A stretch of DNA of 64,000 nucleotides. It comes from Meghimatium bilineatum (taxonomy: Eukaryota; Mollusca; Gastropoda; Stylommatophora; Philomycidae). The translations under genes and the position numbers were made by a program. Location of the stretch: positions 31,232,798 through 31,296,797 of the forward strand of contig CM067309.1 in assembly GCA_034231615.1 (NCBI GenBank), read 5' to 3'. The notes under the pieces are model-generated. The model saw only the letters and a list, made by a program, of their open reading frames with translations, was not told where the DNA came from and ran no database searches. Shown here one piece after another: positions 34,353 to 44,249 of the stretch; within the stretch, counting starts at the first letter, position 1, and every line of letters starts with the position of its first letter.

Positions 34353-34680
34353 ACGTGGGTCAGTTGGTCAGTTGGGTCAGTTGGGTCAGTTCCGGGTCAG
34401 TTGGTCAGTTGGGTCAGTTCCGGGTCAGTTGGTCAGTTCGTGGTCAGTTGGTCAGTTCGTGGTCAGTTGGTCAGTTCCGGGTCAGTTGGTCAGTTCCTGG
34501 TCATTTGGTCAGTTCGAGGTCTGTTGGTCAGGTCAGTTGGTCAGTTGTGTCTGTCAAGGTCAACAGACCAGAACAGACCATAACAGCCCCAAAACGGACC
34601 CATGGTCTGTCAAGGTCAACAGACCCGGAACTGACTCGGAACGGACCCAGTGTCAGTGAAGGTCAACGGACCTGGGGAAC
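34353..34680. repeat. subterminal GTCAGTTG-type repeats, left
   Basis: Dense tandem GTCAGTTGGTCAGTTCCGG and variants, passing into diverged GGTCAACAGACC / ACGGACCC units. Three frames are open because of the repeat. Mirrored at 49744-50071. Confidence 0.93.
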
Positions 34681-34734
34681 AATGGTCCTGTGTAAGATTT
34701 TATGACATGGTGGGAGGGTTTGTAGGTGGTACCA

Positions 34735-34905
34735 AGTGGTACCACAACCAATGAATGGTCACCGAAACGGGTCGAACCCGCGCGGTGTGTGGGCCCGGAG
34801 CGAAACCGGTCGAAACCGGCCGATCCCGCGTGGTGTGTGTGCCCGGAGCGGGGCGGTGATATCGGCGGGGCGGGCGGCGAGGTCCCCGACCCAGACAACT
34901 GGAAA
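34735..34905. repeat. GC-rich subterminal block, left
   Basis: A GC island (CGAACCCGCGCGGTGTGTGG and the near-duplicate CGATCCCGCGTGGTGTGTGT, each followed by GCCCGGAGCG) in otherwise AT-rich DNA, preceded by GGTACCAAGTGGTACC, a short inverted repeat. Could be a protein-binding or replication/packaging site. Mirrored at 49519-49689. Confidence 0.75.
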
Positions 34906-34954
34906 AGGGGTGGGTGGGATTTTCCCTTTAGATTTTGTGGTAAAGAAAACGTCT

Positions 34955-36240
34955 ATGGAAAGTTACAATGAATGAGGTCAGTATAACCAGGTCATACGGT
35001 GGTGGGGTCATATATACCTCTACCATATGTAGATCTAGGTCAATTCCTTAGAAGGAATAGTACTGACGTGTGTGCCACTTGTGTTTAAAATTCAAATTCC
35101 CACCAGCAAAACACCATAAAACTTTACGATACAAGGTCGATTAGCCATCCGGTGGGGCACGGAAACTTACAGTGAATGATGTCAGCATAGCCCGATTACG
35201 TTGTCGGGGTCATCCATAACACTACGCTATTTAGCTCTGGTTCAAACTGTGCGATGACATAACAGAGATGCACACTTTTCCACAAAGAAAATGGGCTGGA
35301 AACTTAGAAAGAATGAGGTCAGCATAACCGGGTTAAAAGGTGGGGGTCATATATACCTCTACCATATTTAGATCTAGGTCAATTCCTTAGAAGGCATAGT
35401 ACTGCCGTGTGTGCCACTTGTGTTTAAAATTCAAATTCTGACCAGCAAAACACCATAAAACTTTACAATTCAAGGTCAATTAACCATCTGGTGGGGCACG
35501 GAAACTTACAGTGAATGATGTCAGCATAACCCGATTACGCTGTCGGGGTCATCCATAATACTACCCTATTTAGATCTGGTTCAAACTGTACGATGACATA
35601 ACACAGATGCATACTTTTCCACAAAGAAAATGGATGGAAACTTACAATGAATGAGGTCAGCATAACCGGGTTAAAAGGTGGGGGTCATATATACCTCTAC
35701 CATATTTAGATCTAGGTCAATTCATTAGAAGGAATAGTACTGACGTGTGTGCCACTTGTGTTTAAAATTCAAATTCCCACCAGCAAAACACCATAAAACT
35801 TTACGATACAAGGTCAATTAGCCATCCGGTGGGGCACGGAAACTTACACCAAATGTTGTCAGCATAACCCGGTTACGCTGTCGGGGTCATCCATAACACT
35901 ACCCTATTTAGATCTGGTTCAAACTGTACAATGATATAACACAGATGCATACTTTTCCACAAAGAAAATGGGTTGGAAACTTACAATGAATGAGGTCAGC
36001 ATAACCAGATCATACGGTGGGGGTCATATATACCTCTACCATATTTAAATTTAAGTCAATTCATTAGAAGGAATAGCACTGACGTGTGTGCCACTAGTGT
36101 TAAAAATTGAAATTCCGACCAGCAAAACACCATAAAACTTTACGTTTCAAGGTTGAGTGGCCATCTGTTAGGGCACGGGCTATTTCAATATATGATCATT
36201 AGCGAACTTTTCCACAAAGAAACCGATACTGGAATCTTAG
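34955..36240. repeat. about 340-bp two-part tandem array, left arm
   Basis: Alternating sub-units: A (about 200 bp, GAAACTTACAATGAATGAGG ... CCATCCGGTGGGGCAC) and B (about 135 bp, GAAACTTACAGTGAATGATG ... TTCCACAAAGAAAATGG). A and B share their first 40 bp, so the 340-bp unit arose by duplication and divergence of a shorter one. About 3.6 A-B pairs, starting near 34960, 35297, 35637 and 35977. No open frame runs through it. Confidence 0.93.
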
Positions 36241-37044
36241 CACGAATGATGTCAGCATAATCCGATCACGCAACCAGTATATGAAAGCGAACACCCTTTA
36301 TCTATCTTAGCTGTCTCTGTATATAATCACTATAAGCATGGTTGGTGTCCGAATGTAGGGATATCGTTTTGTGATCATGCTATATTATTATTAATGATAT
36401 TAATATACTGATACAAATGCTATTTAAATTATTAGTTTGAATTTCAAACAGTATTTTACAAAATATTTCCAGCTTTATGAAATAGTTTAAAAGGAAAAAT
36501 AAATCCCTATATAAACTCCTGTGATAAACCACAGGTAAAGTGTAACGGCTTAATTACTGGCTCGAGACGGCGTACGCGTGTCAATCGATAATCACCAAGC
36601 GTGACGGCTTGACCACAGTGTAAAATGTATTAGAGTAACACAGACACTGACAAAATAATTGGGGGTAATTATAAGAAACATATATATATGCATGAAGCAT
36701 ACATAAGCGTGAACATGTCGCATTCATAACATTCCTTGAATTACTGAAAACGGTTAAAAATTAGTCTTACTATTAAACAATGAAAATTTTTAAAAACTGG
36801 TCTGTTAAATGCTTACAATACGGCCACCTGGTAGAGATTAACACCTTCTGTTATGACTAGCGTCTCTGGCATCTTTATTACCATAATTTTGAATATTTGT
36901 AAACCTCACTATACAACACGATTTAGCGCTGTGTTATGAGTGTTCTCAAACTCCCTAAGTCTTCGTACATATATAGTTAAATATACCTTGGTGTAAGAAT
37001 TAGAAATTGTACCAAATTAATACAATTTCATTATTACAGGCCCT

Positions 37045-37046
<2 letters not shown>
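36241..37046. other. non-coding AT-rich part of left arm
   Basis: No gene seen; mirrored at 47378-48183. Confidence 0.5.

Positions 37047-37116
<70 letters not shown>
37047..37116. repeat. (TA)n tract, left arm, 70 bp
   Basis: Its mirror at 47316-47377 is 62 bp, so the two arms have been mutating independently. Confidence 0.95.
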
Positions 37117-37119
<3 letters not shown>

Positions 37120-37168
37120 TGTTTTTCTTTCCGTTCTTCCTAGCTTCGGCCTTTTCTTTTGTTTATCT

Positions 37169-37366
37169 TCATGTTAAAGGTTTGGTATGTTTGATGTAAT
37201 CTGGGTGTTTATCTTTGTATGTGTTCTTATAACGCTGGTAGTAGTGATTGGTCGTCTGCGAAGCGCAATTCGTTGAGTTATCTCTTATATTGTTTTCTTC
37301 AGTTGTTTTTGCTGCTTTGGTGATGTGATCTAAGTATGTTATATATAGATGGCCACACACACACAC
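37169..37366 (-). CDS. unrecognised small frame, left arm (low confidence)
   Basis: A minus-strand frame of up to 65 codons ends H-P-D-Y-I-K-H-T-K-P-L-T. It is rich in N, T, K and Y and hydrophilic. I do not recognise it; it might be a 3' exon or chance. Mirror at 47066-47263. Confidence 0.25.
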   Translation of the reverse strand: MCVCGHLYITYLDHITKAAKTTEENNIRDNSTNCASQTTNHYYQRYKNTYKDKHPDYIKHTKPLT

Positions 37367-37544
37367 ACATACTTACAGATATTTTCAAAGCTCTGTAGCG
37401 TGTTTAAATCTTTACAAAAGAAACATTTGACATATATGCACATTCTCAAACTCCCCCCCTTACAGTTGAGTGATTCTAAGTTGTTATCAAACACGGTTCG
37501 GGGTTGCCACACAATTGGAGTTATTAATAAACAATCTTTTTAAT

Positions 37545-38186
37545 GTTAAATTTTAAAGAAAGGAGCGCATTAATCATAATATGAATAAGGGTCTCCACAC
37601 ATTCTTCTGTGCCTTGGCCAATGGTTCTCATTATTTTATGCTTATATTCAAGTGCTTCTCACATTGTAAAATTGAAAATTATGGTGCTGGGTGGTTAATA
37701 TAACTCATATAACAAAAATGTTCTCAGTATATTCACACTAGCTTCTATCATATTCTACCCTGTTTAATATTTTCTTAGTATGTTCTCACTAGGCTCTGCA
37801 ACTATTTTCTCACTTCACGCTTTAGCCATGGTCGCCGGGTGGTCTCTGTATGAGTTTCAACTATGTTCTACCATATTATCAGTATGGTCTCGCTAGCTTC
37901 TAACATTGTCTACTTTGGGTCAATATTTTCTTAGTATATTCTCGGTAGGTTCTTCAATTATGTTTTCAGTCCCCGCTTCAATTATGGTATCTCTCTTTTA
38001 AGTTATTGTTTCTTTGCCAACAGTTCTCATAATAACATATATCCCACACCACAAACGTCATGTTTATCAGTTTTCTGAATTAGCAGTTCTATACCCATAA
38101 TAGTTACCCTACCTTTAAATAACACAGAGGAAAAGGCCAAGGGTTCTCACACCTTTAGGGTGGTTTGGGTGCTTGAATTAACTTGA
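37545..38186. other. degenerate repeat region, left arm
   Basis: Loose repeats of AATATTTTCTTAGTATnTTC, GTTCTCA and AGCTTCTA (about 110-bp period, strongly diverged). No gene. Mirrored at 46246-46887. Confidence 0.5.
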
Positions 38187-38389
38187 CTAGCTTATGACCC
38201 CAAACCATGATGGGGTTTCTAATGTTATCTTGGTCTGTGTATAACCCTTGTATAAATCAGTTCTGGGCTCAGCAGGTCTACCTATATCGAATATATAGAG
38301 AGCGAAGGTTCTGTTCTTCATGATCTGTGGATAACTTCTTAGTTCTGTACCGGTCAATAACTTGAACCTCTGTAGTTTATAGAAGCTTT
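38187..38389 (-). CDS. conserved-looking exon of an unknown element protein, left arm
   Basis: The minus frame to the stop at 38187 reads F-K-L-L-T-G-T-E-L-R-S-Y-P, then ALYIFDIGRPAEPRTDLYKG, a well-mixed, protein-like composition unlike the intron-like hydrophobic leader before it. The mirror (46043-46245) has possible acceptors TTACAAAG and AACTACAG just upstream. The upstream exon was not identified. Function unknown; a virion or replication protein of the parental element is possible but unsupported. Confidence 0.45.
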
Positions 38390-38548
38390 CTTTGTAACAA
38401 GACAAAGCATATAGTACAACGAACCAGACAATACACATATACAAATATAACAATGATTAAACCCGAACCATAAAAACGTGACAGACATATTTGTTCAGAG
38501 ATATAAAACATATTTATTTTATGATTCGCATACCTTTTTCCAAAATAA

Positions 38549-38719
38549 TTAAGAAAGAATAAAAAAAGGTTCATGGTATAATTGACTGTTCATAGGAGTC
38601 ACAGTTGGTTGTAGTTTTCGTCTCCTGGTTGGCTTCTTCTTTTTCTGTTCTGGTTGGTTGTGGGTTGCTACAGGCATCTCAGGTACATATGTGGGTTCGT
38701 AGTCGGTCGTGAGATACAT
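38549..38719 (-). CDS. short basic protein, left arm (56 codons)
   Basis: Minus-strand frame from ATG 38719 to a stop at 38549. It has a cluster of lysines and arginines in its middle (K-K-K-K-P-T-R-R-R-K) resembling a nuclear localisation or DNA-binding tail. It starts 18 bp after the PC4-like stop, so it could be a downstream exon or overlapping transcript. Not recognised otherwise. Mirror at 45713-45883. Confidence 0.4.
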   Translation of the reverse strand: MYLTTDYEPTYVPEMPVATHNQPEQKKKKPTRRRKLQPTVTPMNSQLYHEPFFILS

Positions 38720-38737
38720 CTCTAGATTACCAAAATA

Positions 38738-39010
38738 CTACTCTGTGGGTGTAGACATTTTGTTGGCTGTATTAGTAACTGTGTTTGCAGCTGGAGCAGT
38801 TGAATCGGTTTTTGTGCCAAAAACACCACACACTCTATCAAATTCTTTCAGAATGACCTCTCGGAGGTCTACGAGGTCTACAAATTCTTGACGACTCATT
38901 GTGATGCCGGTTCTAGTTGGATACTTTATATTTGCATCACCATAGTAACGCCGAACATGGATAAGTGGTCTCTTGAATGATGTTACGGCTACATCATTAA
39001 CACCATCACC
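38738..39010 (-). CDS. PC4/Sub1-like single-stranded-DNA-binding coactivator, left arm
   Basis: Mirror of 45422-45694; read from 39010 down to the stop at 38738. Same reading frame and same missing start. Two identical copies mean that any frame defect predates the palindrome or was copied with it. Confidence 0.65.
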   Translation of the reverse strand, partial: GDGVNDVAVTSFKRPLIHVRRYYGDANIKYPTRTGITMSRQEFVDLVDLREVILKEFDRVCGVFGTKTDSTAPAANTVTNTANKMSTPTE

Positions 39011-39107
39011 TAATGGTTTATCATATCATTGCCTCTGGAAAAATAGGTAGTTGAGGACCTCATATTCCTAATTATTGAAATGACAGTACACCATATTGAA
39101 ATGACAG

Positions 39108-39113
39108 TTTATT
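39108..39113 (-). terminator. candidate poly(A) signal for the PPP1R15-like gene, left arm
   Basis: AATAAA on the minus strand about 105 bp after the stop codon. Confidence 0.5.
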
Positions 39114-39217
39114 TTCCCAGTGTGTGACTGTGAAACGTGGAAATATAAGCGGCAGTGACACATCAAGCCCTTTTAACATTAATAGAGCAAGGACAAATGG
39201 TGAGTTAGTCAACTTAA

Positions 39218-40182
39218 TCATTGGGCTGGCTCAAAGCTTTTTTTGAAATGATGAGGTCTGTCTAAAGTGTAAGCCTGACTATTATTTCTTCCCTGTTCGT
39301 AGTGATCTATGATCTTACGCCTATGGGTGCTATCAAGCAAGGGTGAAATGACTAGCTCAAGCTCATTGACCCGCCTTTGAAACAGTTCCCGGTCTAAAGC
39401 AAAATAACTTCTTGTATAATGATGAGCTTCAGCCACAAAAATATAGGTAGTTATCAATTTACCCCCTGTAGCAAAATGAACCTGTAGAGTAAACAAGAGG
39501 AATATCCATTAGCTCGGCTTGTTACACTTACTTATAGGTTAGCACACTTAAGAAAAGAAAGTTCGCATTAGCTGTACGTGCATATTATTATACACTAGTT
39601 ACTCCACCACGGATATAATCCGCCCCCGGTGTAGTGATATCATAGGAAGAAAAAGTACCACGACAAAATAGTCTCTGTTCGGTAATGATATTATTATTAT
39701 TATTTTATTTTTTTTCAAAGGTTAGCCTAAACACAAACAACTAAACTCCAATTACCGCCTTACAACAACAACCAATATATATGTATACATACACATAATA
39801 CCTTTCTACGACCCTGTTTGCTTTCAGTTCCTGAGACAGCGTGACAACGGGCGATGGTAGTGGTAGGATAATCATGCTCCCATTTAGCATTAATCTGACT
39901 AAGTGATGGTAAACATGATTCTAGACTATTGGTCCCAGACTCACCAGCTAGATGAATGGTTTCTGTCTCGGATGATGGGTCTGATACGGCTTCACTTCTG
40001 GGTTTAAAGAGCGTGGCTAGCGTTAAAGGTGAATTAAAGACAGAGCAGCTTATCGGGGACATCGACATATCTTCATTGTCTGACCACCCATCACTGTCTT
40101 CATTACTACCAACGCCCTCAGTTGCCTCAGAAGCTGAACACCAAGAAAAAAGGCTCCCAAGTGGACATCTATCGAGTTGCAT
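39218..40182 (-). CDS. PPP1R15/GADD34/ICP34.5-like eIF2alpha-phosphatase cofactor, two exons, left arm
   Basis: Mirror of 44250-45214: exon 1 is 40182-39802, the intron 39801-39482, exon 2 39481-39218. All splice signals and coding bases compared are identical to the right-arm copy. See that entry for function and evidence. Confidence 0.72.
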
Positions 40183-40604
40183 TTTCACTGGCGACGTTGG
40201 TCGTATCGGCTTTTTGTTGTTGGGGTTTAAAAGACACTAATTATGGAGAAGCCACACCTACCAGCTGCCTACGGGTAATGTTAGTGCCTATAAGAGTGAA
40301 GTGTATTATAGGGTTTGTGTGCCGCCTTCAACATTAACCGCTACCAGTAATAATCTGCCGAACTAGCTAAACTCACCCGCACCGCATAAACAATAGCTAA
40401 ACATATAGGGTAGCTTGTTATGGGGTTGTACCTGAGCAATACGTAGTGAAAATTTTATTAGTGTGTAACCTATACATAAAGGATGAAAAAAGGCTACCCT
40501 TCGTCATTGTCTTAAACATGCACACCTCTGAGAATGACATCTCAGCACGGGCTATAAATACGAAAGCATATGATTCTGATACTAACAAACGAGCAAACAC
40601 CTAG

Positions 40605-40613
40605 TTTTATATA
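40605..40613 (-). promoter_or_regulatory. TATA box, left arm
   Basis: TATATAAAA on the minus strand, about 420 bp before the PPP1R15-like start, facing outward. A possible 5' untranslated region or 5' intron lies between (donor-like CAG|GTACAA at 40432). Confidence 0.6.
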
Positions 40614-41217
40614 CGAACCAGCTACACCAATCGCCTGTATTGCACTATTGAAGCACAACCGAATAGGCAATACAGGTTTTGTACTGTGCACACACTTGGA
40701 GTAACCCATTCATCCCATTGGGTGATGTGTGTATATTTGTAGGACCAAACATTTAAAAAAAAATCATACGTTATCGGCACTTACTAATAGAAACTACCGG
40801 AACTTGGTCATTTTGAAGAATGACTTATGTAAGTAATGTTGTTAATATCTGAACAGGTGGTTTGTTATTCTAACAGGATTTTCAATCATATTATTGTTTT
40901 TGGCTCTTCTTCTTCAGACATGCGTTAACGGGCACATTCGCTACCTTTTCTATGGTATTTTGATGTTAAATTTAATATCTGACATGTGTGAAATTCTATA
41001 GGGTCTTGGTTGTTGGTCCGTTTTGGTAGTTGCCAGCATGTGGGCGTGGAAAAAAGTTGGTGTAAATGTGAATACATTTGTGTATTTTTGGTGTGTATAG
41101 ATACACTAACATCCCGGTGATATATTTGGGTCGTATTTATTACTATTGTTGTGCTCGTTGTATATGTATATTGTTTGAGCTGTGTATGTATAGCCTGATT
41201 ATGAGTTAGGGCTAACT
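40614..41217. promoter_or_regulatory. divergent intergenic region, left arm
   Basis: Between the outward TATA box and the inward zinc-finger gene. It contains no long open frame and a short inverted repeat (CTGTATTGC ... GCAATACAG at 40635-40677). Mirror: 43215-43818. Confidence 0.45.
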
Positions 41218-41931
41218 ATGTTTGTTATCTGCTTGGGAATTGGCTTATTTACGCAGTCCATATATTTTCCACAGACTAAGGCGTCCACCAAAACCTTCCG
41301 GTGTGTTCAATGCTTGAAACCATTCAGTCGCCTTTACACACTGCAAAGACATACACAAGATCTTCACCTTAAAAAAAGACATAACTGTAATTTGTGTGTT
41401 AATGTTTACACAGACGCTTCAACATTAAGACAGCACAAACAGAAGTGTCATACACCCCAATTAGTAACAACGGATGGGACTTTTAAACCTAGCGAGGGGC
41501 ATCATAGTAATTTAACACCAACCAAGAACATGATACTAGTTGATCCCCAGGTGGTCGACACCTTGCTGTATAAAACAGTCTATAAACCACCTGCTTCTTT
41601 AACTGATTCTACGGGTGAGTTGGACCAAGATATGCGGGCGGTTTTATCTCGTGGTGATTTAACCAATCATGAAAAATCTACACTATACCAAAAAACATTA
41701 CAACAGTATTTGAATCGACTCAGTCAATACAAAAACATACCGATGAAGCTATTAGAGAGCACGCAGTGTTCGGTACCAAGTGCCTTAATACAGAAAGATG
41801 AAGAACCCACTGAGAAAATTCCAGAGAAAGGCGAAGTGATGTCTAAGATGCCACTGCTTCAACATAGGCGGGTATCTAAAAGAACAAAATGTAAAACAAT
41901 GGACAAAAGTCTGATTTGGGATAAGTGGTAG
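41218..41931 (+). CDS. two-finger C2H2 zinc-finger protein, left arm
   Basis: Two classical fingers, each C-x2-C-x12-H-x4-H, at residues 29-50 (C-V-Q-C ... H-T-Q-D-L-H) and 57-78 (C-N-L-C ... H-K-Q-K-C-H). A linker and a conserved-looking block D-Q-D-M-R-A-V-L-S-R-G-D-L follow, then E-K-S-T-L-Y-Q-K-T-L-Q-Q-Y-L, predicted helical, then a basic tail ending D-K-W (237 aa). From memory, similar helical blocks occur in virus-like animal elements, but I cannot confirm this. The first ~19 residues are hydrophobic and followed by TATATTTTCCACAG at 41274, so the true coding exon may start at 41275 after an upstream exon. A poly(A) signal lies at 42024. Likely a DNA-binding regulator of the element. 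Confidence 0.72.
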   Translation: MFVICLGIGLFTQSIYFPQTKASTKTFRCVQCLKPFSRLYTLQRHTQDLHLKKRHNCNLCVNVYTDASTLRQHKQKCHTPQLVTTDGTFKPSEGHHSNLTPTKNMILVDPQVVDTLLYKTVYKPPASLTDSTGELDQDMRAVLSRGDLTNHEKSTLYQKTLQQYLNRLSQYKNIPMKLLESTQCSVPSALIQKDEEPTEKIPEKGEVMSKMPLLQHRRVSKRTKCKTMDKSLIWDKW

Positions 41932-42023
41932 AAAAACTGTAGAAGGCAACGCCCCATTACACAACAACTTATCGCCTGTTTAAACTAATATGATACTTAT
42001 ATATATATTACATTAATAAGCAA

Positions 42024-42029
42024 AATAAA
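42024..42029 (+). terminator. candidate poly(A) signal of the zinc-finger gene, left arm
   Basis: AATAAA within CAAAATAAAATAAG, about 93 bp after the stop codon; mirror at 42403-42408 on the minus strand. Confidence 0.5.
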
Positions 42030-42156
42030 ATAAGAAAACCACAACCATGTTGTTGTATTTTGTCTGTATTTGTGTGTATGTGTGTGTATGCCTGTGTAAA
42101 AAAAAAAAAAAAGATTGCTCATAAACATAAAAAAACTATGCCGATTTCCCTCCTAG

Positions 42157-42269
42157 CACGGGATCCCGTGTAGGTCCAAGATGAGAAACCCGTGTTACAC
42201 GGGCCCGTGCAGCACGGGATCCCGTGTAACACGGGGGTCTTTTATCATGTATCTACACGGGATCCCGTG
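42157..42269. repeat. imperfect GC-rich hairpin-like centre of the palindrome
   Basis: Three copies of the self-complementary CACGGGATCCCGTG (42157-42170, 42213-42226, 42256-42269) lie around the symmetry axis. The 79-bp middle (42174-42252) is itself an imperfect inverted repeat built from ACCCGTGTTACACGGG and its complement, mismatched at several places (for example GGGCCCGTG against GGGATCCCGTG). Outside it the arms are almost perfect. This is what a DNA copy of an imperfectly paired hairpin end, or a fold-back at a pre-existing inverted repeat, would look like. It is much more GC-rich than the arms. Confidence 0.9.
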
Positions 42270-42402
42270 CTAGGAGGGAAATCGGCATAGTTTTTTTATG
42301 TTTATGAGCAATCTTTTTTTTTTTTTTTTTTTTTACGCAGGCATACACACACATACACACAAATACAGACAAAATACAACAACATGGTTGTGGTTTTCTT
42401 AT

Positions 42403-42408
42403 TTTATT
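42403..42408 (-). terminator. candidate poly(A) signal of the zinc-finger gene, right arm
   Basis: AATAAA on the minus strand; mirror of 42024-42029. Confidence 0.5.
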
Positions 42409-42500
42409 TTGCTTATTAATGTAATATATATATAAGTATCATATTAGTTTAAACAGGCGATAAGTTGTTGTGTAATGGGGCGTTGCCTTCTACAGTTTTT

Positions 42501-43214
42501 CTACCACTTATCCCAAATCAGACTTTTGTCCATTGTTTTACATTTTGTTCTTTTAGATACCCGCCTATGTTGAAGCAGTGGCATCTTAGACATCACTTCG
42601 CCTTTCTCTGGAATTTTCTCAGTGGGTTCTTCATCTTTCTGTATTAAGGCACTTGGTACCGAACACTGCGTGCTCTCTAATAGCTTCATCGGTATGTTTT
42701 TGTATTGACTGAGTCGATTCAAATACTGTTGTAATGTTTTTTGGTATAGTGTAGATTTTTCATGATTGGTTAAATCACCACGAGATAAAACCGCCCGCAT
42801 ATCTTGGTCCAACTCACCCGTAGAATCAGTTAAAGAAGCAGGTGGTTTATAGACTGTTTTATACAGCAAGGTGTCGACCACCTGGGGATCAACTAGTATC
42901 ATGTTCTTGGTTGGTGTTAAATTACTATGATGCCCCTCGCTAGGTTTAAAAGTCCCATCCGTTGTTACTAATTGGGGTGTATGACACTTCTGTTTGTGCT
43001 GTCTTAATGTTGAAGCGTCTGTGTAAACATTAACACACAAATTACAGTTATGTCTTTTTTTAAGGTGAAGATCTTGTGTATGTCTTTGCAGTGTGTAAAG
43101 GCGACTGAATGGTTTCAAGCATTGAACACACCGGAAGGTTTTGGTGGACGCCTTAGTCTGTGGAAAATATATGGACTGCGTAAATAAGCCAATTCCCAAG
43201 CAGATAACAAACAT
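42501..43214 (-). CDS. two-finger C2H2 zinc-finger protein, right arm
   Basis: Identical mirror of 41218-41931; transcribed toward the centre, so the two copies are convergent across the hairpin region. Possible acceptor at 43158 if the N-terminus is spliced. Confidence 0.72.
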   Translation of the reverse strand: MFVICLGIGLFTQSIYFPQTKASTKTFRCVQCLKPFSRLYTLQRHTQDLHLKKRHNCNLCVNVYTDASTLRQHKQKCHTPQLVTTDGTFKPSEGHHSNLTPTKNMILVDPQVVDTLLYKTVYKPPASLTDSTGELDQDMRAVLSRGDLTNHEKSTLYQKTLQQYLNRLSQYKNIPMKLLESTQCSVPSALIQKDEEPTEKIPEKGEVMSKMPLLQHRRVSKRTKCKTMDKSLIWDKW

Positions 43215-43818
43215 AGTTAGCCCTTACTCATAATCAGGCTATACATACACAGCTCAAACAATATACATATACAACGAGCACAACAATAGTAATAAATACG
43301 ACCCAAATATATCACCGGGATGTTAGTGTATCTATACACACCAAAAATACACAAATGTATTCACATTTACACCAACTTTTTTCCACGCCCACATGCTGGC
43401 AACTACCAAAACGGACCAACAACCAAGACCCTATAGAATTTCACACATGTCAGATATTAAATTTAACATCAAAATACCATAGAAAAGGTAGCGAATGTGC
43501 CCGTTAACGCATGTCTGAAGAAGAAGAGCCAAAAACAATAATATGATTGAAAATCCTGTTAGAATAACAAACCACCTGTTCAGATATTAACAACATTACT
43601 TACATAAGTCATTCTTCAAAATGACCAAGTTCCGGTAGTTTCTATTAGTAAGTGCCGATAACGTATGATTTTTTTTTAAATGTTTGGTCCTACAAATATA
43701 CACACATCACCCAATGGGATGAATGGGTTACTCCAAGTGTGTGCACAGTACAAAACCTGTATTGCCTATTCGGTTGTGCTTCAATAGTGCAATACAGGCG
43801 ATTGGTGTAGCTGGTTCG
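43215..43818. promoter_or_regulatory. divergent intergenic region, right arm
   Basis: Mirror of 40614-41217, with one visible base difference at its inner edge (43225). Confidence 0.45.
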
Positions 43819-43827
43819 TATATAAAA
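43819..43827 (+). promoter_or_regulatory. TATA box, right arm
   Basis: TATATAAAA facing the PPP1R15-like gene. Mirror of the left-arm box. The 600 bp between here and the zinc-finger gene probably hold a divergent promoter. Confidence 0.6.
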
Positions 43828-44249
43828 CTAGGTGTTTGCTCGTTTGTTAGTATCAGAATCATATGCTTTCGTATTTATAGCCCGTGCTGAGATGTCATTC
43901 TCAGAGGTGTGCATGTTTAAGACAATGACGAAGGGTAGCCTTTTTTCATCCTTTATGTATAGGTTACACACTAATAAAATTTTCACTACGTATTGCTCAG
44001 GTACAACCCCATAACAAGCTACCCTATATGTTTAGCTATTGTTTATGCGGTGCGGGTGAGTTTAGCTAGTTCGGCAGATTATTACTGGTAGCGGTTAATG
44101 TTGAAGGCGGCACACAAACCCTATAATACACTTCACTCTTATAGGCACTAACATTACCCGTAGGCAGCTGGTAGGTGTGGCTTCTCCATAATTAGTGTCT
44201 TTTAAACCCCAACAACAAAAAGCCGATACGACCAACGTCGCCAGTGAAA

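Larger units (their letters stand above)
34328..42173. repeat. left arm of the palindrome
   Basis: Reverse complement of 42253-50096. Differences I could see: a TA tract of 70 bp here (37047-37116) versus 62 bp; an A run of 15 (42098-42112) versus a T run of 21; T at 41207 versus its mirror at 43225; and GTGTAAA versus GCGTAAA beside the A run. Every other stretch compared by eye was identical. Confidence 0.97.

Noticed and set aside
41218..41274. The hydrophobic first 19 residues of the zinc-finger frame as a signal peptide
   Set aside because: The DNA there has acceptor-like pyrimidine tracts ending CAG, and a nuclear zinc-finger protein is unlikely to be secreted; probably intron.
43832..44014. 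A 60-codon protein right after the TATA box
   Set aside because: It lacks an ATG at its start (begins GTG) and any motif; more likely 5' untranslated sequence with a donor-like site at 44001.
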